Shown here piece by piece: positions 1 to 5,410 of a stretch of DNA of 7,107 bases. How positions within the stretch are numbered: position 1 is the first letter of the stretch; each line of letters begins with the position of its first letter. The translations under genes and the position numbers were made by a program. Under the pieces are notes generated by a model. It saw only the letters and a program-made list of their open reading frames with translations, did not search any database and was not told the origin of the DNA. The stretch comes from an uncultured Cocleimonas sp. (GTDB taxonomy: Bacteria > Pseudomonadota > Gammaproteobacteria > Thiotrichales > Thiotrichaceae). The stretch covers positions 1 to 7,107 of the forward strand of contig CALISP010000055.1 of assembly GCA_938041705.1 (NCBI GenBank), given 5' to 3'.

Positions 1-450
1 TCAAGAACACTTGGCTTTATCATTGGCTTTTTTGGGCTTTACTTTCTGGTGATCGGCTTATTTAGCTTGGTTGCGATTACCGTATTAAAAGGCTCCACTG
101 ACGGTGGAATGCCCGAGAAAGATATATACGCAATCGTCCTAACCATCTCATCTATCTTCATCTCGATGGCGGCCATGTTTATCGGTTATAAACTCATTAA
201 ACGACTCGATAGCGGACGCAAACTGTTTAATGTTTTAGTCGTCGTTAGCATTCTAATAAGCATTGCCCAATACACGTATAACCAAAACGTGATTGCGAGA
301 AGCTTTTCTAATATGCCACCAGAATTAGCTGCCGCCGCACGAGGCAGCGAATCTGCTTCATCACAATTGGTATTTATATTGCCCGCTGTATTAGTTGTGC
401 TTGCAATAATTTTGAATTTTGGAAAAGTAAAAGAATGGTTAACCCGATAA
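1..450 (+). CDS. Multi-pass membrane protein, unknown function (5' end cut off)
   Basis: The reading frame is open from the first base of the window to a TAA at 448-450, giving 149 visible residues. A GTG at 49 could be read as a start, but it would cut into the first hydrophobic helix (visible residues about 4-29), so the true start probably lies upstream of the window. Further membrane segments are visible at about residues 40-66, 74-93 and 120-143, with short charged connectors (for example KLIKRLD and GKVKEWLTR) that suggest a positively charged cytoplasmic end. Between helices 3 and 4 lies a polar, alanine- and serine-rich stretch. I see no catalytic motif and do not recognise the family. 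The gene converges on the diguanylate cyclase, with a large stem-loop between them that can end transcription. Confident that it is a real gene; function unknown. Confidence 0.7.
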   Translation, partial: SRTLGFIIGFFGLYFLVIGLFSLVAITVLKGSTDGGMPEKDIYAIVLTISSIFISMAAMFIGYKLIKRLDSGRKLFNVLVVVSILISIAQYTYNQNVIARSFSNMPPELAAAARGSESASSQLVFILPAVLVVLAIILNFGKVKEWLTR

Positions 451-475
451 AGAATTTGTTTTAATGATTTAAACG

Positions 476-556
476 ACACGCCCCTACTTTATGAATAACA
501 ACACGTTTGGGGTTTATAAAAGCGTAGTTGGCATTAATGCAAAACTAGGGGTATTT
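476..556 (+). terminator. Stem-loop A, likely terminator between convergent genes; member of a three-copy family
   Basis: An outer stem pairs the arm at 481-490 (CCCCTACTTT) with 541-551 (AAAACTAGGGG), with one mismatch, and is followed on the + strand by TATTTTC. The enclosed sequence can form a second hairpin (CAAC at 499-502 with GTTG at 527-530, continuing through ACG/CGT and TTT/AAA with single bulges) and contains the palindrome GCATTAATGC at 531-540. It begins 26 bases after the stop of the membrane protein gene and ends 60 bases before the stop of the opposing cyclase gene, so it is well placed to end transcription from the left and perhaps from both sides. The left arm matches those of stem-loops B and C. 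Confidence 0.55.
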
Positions 557-615
557 TCATTCATTTTGTGCTTATTCAAGCTCTAATAATTACAATACGG
601 TAATTAAATCAAAAC

Positions 616-1548
616 CTAACAACTAGTAGATAATTGTTCAGCAGTTACAGGCTTATCAATACATACTCTATTTCGCCCACTCTCTTTAGCTTCATAAAGT
701 GCTTTATCGGCCCTTACTAGAATTTGTGAAGCTGTTTTGTCATCTAACTTAACCTGTGAAATACCTATGCTGATAGTGACTTTAATAACTCCAGAGTCGC
801 TTATTGCTCTTATTGTAGTAATCTTTTCACGAAGCGCTTCTGCCTTCGGTTTAGCCATTTCCGTATCCATATCAGGGATCAAAATTGTAAACTCCTCACC
901 ACCGGTTCTCGCGACATGAGCAATCTTTCCAAACATAGCCTCGCATGCCTTCGATACTTCCTGAATAACTCTATCTCCCGCTTGATGCCCATACTTATCA
1001 TTAATCGCTTTAAAGAGATCAATATCCAAGGCTAAAATGGTAAATGGTTTATTGGTATTAAAGAAACGAGACATTTCAAGATCAATTGCTTCATCAAAGG
1101 CACGTCGATTGAGTAAACCACTTAAAGAATCGATACGAGATAATTGATCGAGTTTAAATTCCAGCTCCTTACTTTCAGTCACATCACGCTCAATTGCCAC
1201 AAAATGAGAAACCTTTCCATCAGAGTCGCGCAACGGCAAGATATTCATATCAAGCCAATAACCTTCGCCAGACTTACTATAATTTTTAATAGAAACCCTA
1301 ACAGGCTCCTGTTTAATCAAAGCATTACGAATTTTTTCTTTAGTTTTAGGGTCTGTATCACTCGACTGCAACATTCTAGGGTCACCCCCAACCGCTTCTT
1401 CATAACTGTAACCCGTTAATTCAGTAAACGCTTTGTTAACGTAAACAATTTCAGGGCCTGGAGAACTGATCGGAAAAGCCTTTGTAACGACAATAATGTC
1501 GCCAGCCTCCTCAATGATATCTTTAAAATCGAAGTTAAATCGTGACAT
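616..1548 (-). CDS. PAS-GGDEF diguanylate cyclase
   Basis: Predicted to make cyclic di-GMP from two GTP in the cytoplasm, under control of an N-terminal sensor domain; 310 residues. Residues about 10-125 form a PAS domain (YVNKAFTELTGYSYEE, GYWLDMNILPLRD, HFVAIERDVTE), followed by a short linker helix. The GGDEF domain spans about 135-297. It shows the entry motif DSLSGLLNRRAF at 140-151, metal- and nucleotide-binding residues in ALDIDLFKAINDKYGH (D175), the active-site motif GGEEF at 216-220 and the closing motif YEAKESGRNRV. The inhibitory RxxD site expected at 207-210 reads GKIA, so feedback inhibition through that site is probably absent. No membrane helix or signal peptide is seen. The ATG at 1546-1548 begins just before the PAS domain and has no obvious ribosome-binding site; a TATAAT lies about 17 bases upstream of it. 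Domain assignment is secure; the ligand is unknown. Confidence 0.93.
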   Translation of the reverse strand: MSRFNFDFKDIIEEAGDIIVVTKAFPISSPGPEIVYVNKAFTELTGYSYEEAVGGDPRMLQSSDTDPKTKEKIRNALIKQEPVRVSIKNYSKSGEGYWLDMNILPLRDSDGKVSHFVAIERDVTESKELEFKLDQLSRIDSLSGLLNRRAFDEAIDLEMSRFFNTNKPFTILALDIDLFKAINDKYGHQAGDRVIQEVSKACEAMFGKIAHVARTGGEEFTILIPDMDTEMAKPKAEALREKITTIRAISDSGVIKVTISIGISQVKLDDKTASQILVRADKALYEAKESGRNRVCIDKPVTAEQLSTSC

Positions 1549-1564
1549 GGAAACTAATAGTTAA

Positions 1565-1570
1565 ATTATA
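1565..1570 (-). promoter_or_regulatory. Candidate -10 box for the diguanylate cyclase gene
   Basis: Read on the minus strand this is a perfect TATAAT, ending 16 bases before the ATG. I find no good -35 hexamer at 16-18 bases. In such AT-rich DNA a chance match is likely. If used, the transcript would have only about 10 bases of leader. Confidence 0.3.
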
Positions 1571-1763
1571 AAACATTAATATAGCATCCATAAAGTGAAC
1601 AGATTATGAACAAAAAAATGGCATACAAATATATTTACTGATGTATATAAGTAACTACATTTAAATTTAAGCAACAAGCGTAATATCAACTAAAAACAAA
1701 ACATAAATCAAAAAATTGAGGTAGTTTTATTAAATTCAAGAAAAGTTGATTCAATAAGAAATA

Positions 1764-2366
1764 TTAAGCGATGGCCGTCAGCAATAATACCGGATACTCA
1801 CCGTAAGGCTTTTGCACCGTGCTGGCAGGATTTATCTCAGCCTGACTAAACCCTGAATCTATCGCAAAGTCCATTAGCTGTTTTGCACTGAAACCAAAAT
1901 GGAAAACGCCCGTATCTTCTTGATGAAAACTACCATCTTCCGTTTCAAGATCAGCCAAAGCGATAAAGCCACCCGGCTTTAGCATTGAATGTAATTTACC
2001 AAATAATGATTTAAGGTCATCAACGTGATGAAGCGTCATAGAAGAGATAATGCCGTCAAATGATCGATTCAAGTTTGAAGTAGTTAAGTCCATCTCAATA
2101 ACCTCAAGCTCACAATCAATCTGATCTTGTTTTTGTATCAACTGCTCATTCATTGATGTAGATATATCGACTGCCGTAAAACTCGCTACATAAGGCGCTA
2201 TTTTCTCCAAAAGCAAACCAGTGCCCGAACCAAAATCCATTAACTCCATATCAGGCTTTAAATCAATATGCTTCATAACCGAAGATGCAATCGTCGCGAC
2301 GTTTTCGACTCTATGATCATCTTGTTCGTAGCCTTCGGCTTTGTCCTTAAAGAAATCTTTGCTCAT
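1764..2366 (-). CDS. Class I SAM-dependent methyltransferase
   Basis: A 200-residue cytoplasmic enzyme of the Rossmann-fold methyltransferase type. The SAM-binding glycine loop is DFGSGTGLL at 44-52 (motif I). The acidic residue that binds the SAM ribose is D67 in AVDIS. A further acidic position is D93 in EMDL. The small-molecule-methyltransferase signature SSMTLHHVDD lies at 108-117 and LKPGGFIALADL at 129-140. The N-terminus (DKAEGYEQDDHR) resembles the UbiE/YafE-like group, but the substrate cannot be read from the sequence. The ATG at 2364-2366 is supported by AAGGAAG (minus strand, 2380-2374), seven bases upstream. The gene stands alone, with about 215 bases to the cyclase gene and a large AT-rich gap on its 5' side. 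The family call is secure; any specific name would be a guess. Confidence 0.92.
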   Translation of the reverse strand: MSKDFFKDKAEGYEQDDHRVENVATIASSVMKHIDLKPDMELMDFGSGTGLLLEKIAPYVASFTAVDISTSMNEQLIQKQDQIDCELEVIEMDLTTSNLNRSFDGIISSMTLHHVDDLKSLFGKLHSMLKPGGFIALADLETEDGSFHQEDTGVFHFGFSAKQLMDFAIDSGFSQAEINPASTVQKPYGEYPVLLLTAIA

Positions 2367-2407
2367 TGAATGTCTTCCTTGCTTTAAGGGTTATTGATCA
2401 ATTTATG

Positions 2408-2413
2408 ATTATA
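2408..2413 (-). promoter_or_regulatory. Candidate -10 box for the methyltransferase gene
   Basis: Perfect TATAAT on the minus strand, giving a predicted transcript start near 2401 and a leader of about 35 bases that carries the AAGGAAG ribosome-binding site. The -35 region is poor (CTATTC at 17 bases). Weak but positionally sensible. Confidence 0.35.
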
Positions 2414-2590
2414 GATAAAAACCAACTTTAGAATAGCCTTCCACTTTTCAAATATAAAGCGCAAGGCTTTAGCTCTCCTGAGAATTTTAACATCAGCACA
2501 TAGAGTATATTTCACTAAAAGTAATCAACTATTTTTGATAAAAATCATCATTTCTGCAATTAAAAATCTTGACTATTTTTTTACTTTTAC

Positions 2591-2625
2591 TTGTCCACAA
2601 AAGCTGTGGATAAGTCTGTGCATAT
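2591..2625. promoter_or_regulatory. Cluster of three DnaA-box-like 9-mers
   Basis: TTGTCCACA and TGTGGATAA face each other as an inverted repeat with a five-base centre (AAAGC). A second minus-strand box (TGTGCATAT) starts exactly 12 bases after the first minus-strand one. The middle box is the strong E. coli-type sequence TTATCCACA. Three such words within 35 bases are unlikely by chance, whether they serve initiation or titration of DnaA. Confidence 0.55.
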
Positions 2626-2675
2626 CCTTAATAACAAAGTCCAAAAGCCTTGCTATAGTGAGTTCCCTTACAGAT

Positions 2676-2692
2676 TGGTCAATTTTTGACCA
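2676..2692. repeat. Perfect inverted repeat TGGTCAA-TTT-TTGACCA
   Basis: Seven-base arms around a three-base centre, about 50 bases from the DnaA-box cluster. It resembles a dimeric regulator or initiator-accessory binding site. The right arm, TTGACC, could also be a -35 hexamer for the TATATA at 2708-2713 (16-base spacing). Function unknown. Confidence 0.35.
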
Positions 2693-2899
2693 CTAATATA
2701 TTATCATTATATATCAGGATCTTACAGAGTACAATTGACAGATTAATGTAAAAAACGTACCGATATAGACCTTTTTAAAAAATTTAGCACTTGCTTTTTT
2801 AATTGTGAATAAAATAGAAAACAGTCATAAAGACTGACGATATTGCTAAGTCATTGTTAAGCTTAGATTAAGCTAAAATTGTATGGTTTTTATACATAA

Positions 2900-2920
2900 A
2901 ATAATGCAATAAGCATTATT
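2900..2920. repeat. Perfect inverted repeat AATAATGC / GCATTATT
   Basis: Eight-base perfect arms around AATAA; its right arm runs into the DnaA-box-like TTATTCACT. A smaller hairpin (CAGTC-ATAAA-GACTG) lies at 2822-2836. No T-run follows either in a terminator-like way, and no gene is close by. Confidence 0.35.
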
Positions 2921-3086
2921 CACTTGCTGATAACATTTTTAAATAGGTAGGGTAATTTATAAGCAATTAAAGAGTTTGTTGAGAAAAAATGATTTTTATT
3001 TACATTCAATTTTTATGACTTAAATATTTTGATTACTCAAAAGCTGAGATAGTTTTGATAATAAATACAAAATTATTTATTTTTTA

Positions 3087-3206
3087 GACACCCCCCTACT
3101 TTTAGCATAACTGTATGAGAGTTTACCTAGCTTTGCATAGGCTCTCTTTACGTTTTTAAACAACAAAAACGTAATATCACTTAAAAGTGTGAGGGGGGGG
3201 GTTGTC
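3087..3206. repeat. Stem-loop B: 120-base branched inverted-repeat element after mgtE
   Basis: The outer stem pairs GACACCCCCC (3087-3096) and ACTTTT (3098-3103) with AAAAGT (3183-3188) and the G-run plus TTGTC (3193-3206). Inside are two separate hairpins: GAGAG..CCTA with TAGG..CTCTC at 3117-3146 (a four-base bulge), and the perfect ten-base stem TTACGTTTTT/AAAAACGTAA at 3148-3174 with loop AAACAAC. The whole can fold as a three-way junction in RNA or as a cruciform. It begins 11 bases beyond the mgtE stop, so it probably ends or protects that transcript. The T-rich flank (TCTTTTCT), however, is on the + strand side, as in the other two copies. The left arm matches stem-loop C at 17 of 18 bases. 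Confidence 0.6.
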
Positions 3207-3216
3207 TTTTCTATCT

Positions 3217-4596
3217 CTAAGCAATCAGCTGCGGCATAAAGAAAGTAGCCAAACTCAACACTAAAAAGAATCCCGCCATATCAGTTACGGTTGTCAACAA
3301 TGGCCCTGAGGCGACTGCGGGGTCGATGCCGAAGTGCTTGAGTATGAGTGGGACTGTTCCGCCAATTGATACGGCGATTAGGGTATTTAGTGAAAGTGCG
3401 AGGCCGATGACTATGCCTAGGTAGCCATTGTCTTTCCAGAACCAGACGACGAGGCCAATGAGGATACCGAGAATGAAGCCATTGATGATGCCGACGCCGA
3501 GTTCTTTACGCAGTACGTGAAATATGTCTGTTGGGCGGGTTAGGCCGAGTGATAGCTCACGCATGCTGACGCCGACGGCTTGGTTGCCTGAGCAACCACT
3601 CATATCCGATACCATGGGTAAGAATATAGCGATGGCGATGACTGCTGTTAGCGTTGATTCGTATGAGGCGATTACGCTGGCAGCGATAATGTTGAGCACG
3701 ATATTTGATGATAACCACGAGAGCCTACGTTTGGCGCGTTGCCACAGTGGCATCGAGCGCAGTTCGTCACCGATTTGTTGTCTGGATAAACTTTGTTGTT
3801 CTGAGCGTTCGAGTTCGGCTTCGGCGTGTTCTATACGTGATACAACACCCATTAAGTAGCCTTGATGGTCTGTAACGGGTACGCCTAGAAAGTTGTTTTT
3901 ATCAAACAGTATGGTGAGTTCGTCTTGACTGGTATCTACACTTACCGAGGTTACGTCTTGCATAACTTCTGCGAGTTTTATTGAGCGTTTGCTTCTTAAC
4001 AGCGAACGTAATGAAATGACGCCAACGAGTTTGTCGGTTTCATCGAGTATGTAGGGGTGTTGGCCGCGATAACGATCGAATTGATCGTCGTCTGAAGCTA
4101 AGCGCCTGAGTACTGCGCCGACGGTTTCGTTGTTATGGAAACTAAACGCGCCTAGTTCCATTAGACCACCCGCTGTATCGGGTTCGTATTGTGAGAGTTT
4201 GCGCACTTCTTGTGCGATTTGCGGCTCCATCGCAAGCAGGATTGCTTCACCGCTTTCTCTGTCTATTTCATTGATGATGTCTGCTTGGGTGTCACTGTGC
4301 AGCTCGTCCATGATTTTTGCCGCGACATTAGAGTCGAGATTTTCGAGCATGTCGGCGGCTAGCCCTGAGGGGGCTTCTTCAAGCATGTCGGCCGCTGATT
4401 CTGGCGAGATGATGGTCATCATCTGGTCACGATCGTCAGCGTTCATACGCGAGGCTTGACGCAAGGCCTCTTGATTGGAGATGCTTTCTACGATTTCTTC
4501 GACTTGTTTTTCATCTGACGCATCTATCGCGTTATGCAGATTGTCTTCGAGTTCGTCGAGGAACTCTTTTTCGTCTTCGTTAGGCTTATTTTCCAT
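3217..4596 (-). CDS. mgtE: Magnesium transporter MgtE
   Basis: Inner-membrane Mg2+ channel/transporter, expected to act as a homodimer that closes when cytoplasmic Mg2+ is high; 459 residues, a normal length. Residues about 15-140 are the acidic helical MgtE N domain (repeated patterns such as SAADMLEEAPSGLAADMLE). The linker EPDTAGGLME at 138-147 leads into paired CBS domains (about 148-268), then a plug helix (about 275-297). The transmembrane part starts near 298, with helices at about 298-328, 362-386, 391-410, 405-421 and 433-457. The GNQ motif is at 337-339, and TDMAGFF at 438-444 contains D439, the counterpart of the pore Mg2+-binding aspartate. The ATG is supported by AAGGGA eight bases upstream (4610-4605). 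The coding strand has more C than G, opposite to the genes left of the gap. No recognisable M-box is seen upstream. Confidence 0.96.
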   Translation of the reverse strand: MENKPNEDEKEFLDELEDNLHNAIDASDEKQVEEIVESISNQEALRQASRMNADDRDQMMTIISPESAADMLEEAPSGLAADMLENLDSNVAAKIMDELHSDTQADIINEIDRESGEAILLAMEPQIAQEVRKLSQYEPDTAGGLMELGAFSFHNNETVGAVLRRLASDDDQFDRYRGQHPYILDETDKLVGVISLRSLLRSKRSIKLAEVMQDVTSVSVDTSQDELTILFDKNNFLGVPVTDHQGYLMGVVSRIEHAEAELERSEQQSLSRQQIGDELRSMPLWQRAKRRLSWLSSNIVLNIIAASVIASYESTLTAVIAIAIFLPMVSDMSGCSGNQAVGVSMRELSLGLTRPTDIFHVLRKELGVGIINGFILGILIGLVVWFWKDNGYLGIVIGLALSLNTLIAVSIGGTVPLILKHFGIDPAVASGPLLTTVTDMAGFFLVLSLATFFMPQLIA

Positions 4597-4681
4597 ATTG
4601 TTTATCCCTTATAAACATTCCTTTTCGAATATTCATTCCATTGTTGGTTTTTATCAGGAACGCTTTTTCAGGCAAATTCTA

Positions 4682-4695
4682 ATTTTTGCAAAAAT
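4682..4695. repeat. 14-base perfect palindrome ATTTTTGCAAAAAT
   Basis: It lies just beyond the higA stop and about 85 bases upstream of mgtE. It could be a weak stem ending higBA, or a protein-binding site for mgtE control. There is too little GC for a classical terminator. Confidence 0.3.
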
Positions 4696-4699
4696 CTAA

Positions 4700-4984
4700 T
4701 TAAGCAACTTCGTTTAACTTAATCACTGCAGGATGTTCACGCTGTGTGGCTTGCCACAAATCATAATTGGCTTGTAAGTTGACCCAAAAACGCGCTTTGC
4801 TTTGGCCTGCACGTTCGAGTTGGACGGCTAAATCTGGACTAATACCTGCTTTGCCATTTAATACTCGTGATAAGGCAGTTCGGGACATACCTAAACGCTG
4901 TGCCGATTCAGTAACACCTAAACCTAATGGTTTAATGACAGTTTCATTTAAGAATAGCCCTGGATGTGGTGGATTGTGCATCAT
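4700..4984 (-). CDS. higA: HigA-family antitoxin (XRE helix-turn-helix)
   Basis: Predicted antitoxin that binds and neutralises HigB and represses the operon; 94 residues. It has the family N-terminus HNPPHPGLFL, a Cro/CI-type helix-turn-helix at about 21-46 (VTESAQRLGMSRTALSRVLNG) and the HigA-type tail GISPDLAVQLERAG...FWVNLQANYDLWQA. Two ATG codons stand in tandem; the first (4982-4984) is five bases from a strong AAGGAG (4996-4991), which sets the start. The gene follows higB by 45 bases on the same strand, the toxin-first order usual for HigBA. All family motifs are present, so the antitoxin looks intact. Confidence 0.93.
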   Translation of the reverse strand: MMHNPPHPGLFLNETVIKPLGLGVTESAQRLGMSRTALSRVLNGKAGISPDLAVQLERAGQSKARFWVNLQANYDLWQATQREHPAVIKLNEVA

Positions 4985-5029
4985 GATCGACTCCTTATCT
5001 ATTTTCGTGACAAATGTTTAATGGCGTAT

Positions 5030-5320
5030 TTAGTGATAGTCGAGATAATCCAACAGCTCAACATCGTTGCCTGTAAATCTAAATATTACTCGCCAGTTTC
5101 CATTTACCTTGATTGACGGATACCCTTTGAATTCACCCTTAAGTGAATTTTTAATTACGCCAAGCGAAAACGCAGGAAGATCAAGTTCATCATTGCTTTC
5201 AGCAATTTCAAGCGCCGCTAGAATCATTTGTAGTTTTATTTGGTGCGAGGCGATAATCCCTTGTTTACTGCCCGTTTCATAAAACTTGCGTAAACCTTTG
5301 TGCTGGAAACTAATTATCAT
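5030..5320 (-). CDS. higB: HigB-family toxin (RelE/ParE fold mRNA endonuclease)
   Basis: Predicted toxin that cleaves mRNA on the ribosome and is held inactive by HigA; 96 residues, the typical size. It opens with the family pattern SFQHKGLRKFYETGSKQGI, carries the basic segment NSLKGEFKGYPSIKVNGNWRVIF (split here as NSLKGEFKGY and PSIKVNGNWRVIF, ending near residue 80) with the conserved R77, and closes with the characteristic LDYLDYH. No truncation is visible, so the toxin is probably active. The ATG at 5318-5320 matches the family start, but no ribosome-binding site precedes it. A candidate promoter would start the RNA only about three bases upstream, in contrast to the strong site in front of higA. 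Such weak toxin translation would favour antitoxin excess. Confidence 0.93.
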   Translation of the reverse strand: MIISFQHKGLRKFYETGSKQGIIASHQIKLQMILAALEIAESNDELDLPAFSLGVIKNSLKGEFKGYPSIKVNGNWRVIFRFTGNDVELLDYLDYH

Positions 5321-5329
5321 AGAGTTGAT

Positions 5330-5358
5330 ATTGTACCTTGTAACGGCACAGAGTGCAA
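5330..5358 (-). promoter_or_regulatory. Candidate higBA promoter with overlapping inverted repeat
   Basis: On the minus strand, TTGCAC (5358-5353) and TACAAT (5335-5330) are separated by exactly 17 bases. The -10 matches the consensus at five of six positions and the -35 at three. A short inverted repeat, GCAC-AGA-GTGC (5346-5356), overlaps the -35 and could be part of a HigA operator; TTGTACCTTGTA at 5331-5342 is a direct repeat over the -10. The predicted RNA start is near 5323. Confidence 0.5.
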
Positions 5359-5364
5359 TTAACT

Positions 5365-5410
5365 AATACACCCCACTACTTTTAGTCAATAAGTAAGGGG
5401 GTGTATTTTC
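5365..5410. terminator. Stem-loop C, likely rarA terminator; compact member of the three-copy family
   Basis: Ten perfect base pairs, AATACACCCC (5365-5374) with GGGGTGTATT (5398-5407), then an internal loop and ACTT/AAGT, around a nine-base loop. It starts within three bases of the rarA stop codon and separates rarA from the higBA promoter. A TTTTCT run follows on the + strand, while the minus-strand side ends in ATTAGTT. Termination of rarA would therefore depend on the stem more than on a U-run. Confidence 0.65.

Larger units (their letters stand above)
2367..3086. other. Large AT-rich intergenic region with DnaA-box-like sites: candidate replication origin
   Basis: No convincing reading frame is seen on either strand. 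The region holds long A and T runs, several short inverted repeats and 9-mers that fit or nearly fit the DnaA-box consensus TTWTNCACA. These are TTGTCCACA at 2591-2599 (+, one mismatch), TTATCCACA on the minus strand at 2605-2613 (exact), ATATGCACA on the minus strand at 2617-2625 (one mismatch), TTATTCACA on the minus strand at 2804-2812 (exact fit) and TTATTCACT at 2916-2924 (+, one mismatch). A T-rich stretch at about 2562-2590 touches the first box, where an unwinding element would be expected. Hand counts on sampled lines give C>G on the + strand to the left and G>C to the right. No dnaA, dnaN, mnmG or parAB neighbour is present, which argues for caution. Confidence 0.45.

Noticed and set aside
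616..1548. LOV-type blue-light sensor domain in the cyclase (GGDPRMLQS resembles the LOV flavin motif)
   Set aside because: The position of the photoactive cysteine in NCRFLQ is taken by proline in DPRMLQ, so flavin-adduct photochemistry is not expected. It is called a general PAS domain.
2735..2769. Promoter for a small RNA (perfect TTGACA at 2735-2740)
   Set aside because: No -10 at a workable distance: the nearest good one, TATAGA, is 23 bases away. No terminator or stable fold follows.
476..3206. Stem-loops A and B as integron attC sites
   Set aside because: The ends lack paired RYYYAAC and GTTRRRY core sites, there is no cassette-like gene spacing, and no integrase is in view.
4597..4699. 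Mg2+-sensing M-box leader in front of mgtE
   Set aside because: Only about 100 AT-rich bases are available, too short and without the conserved helices of that riboswitch.
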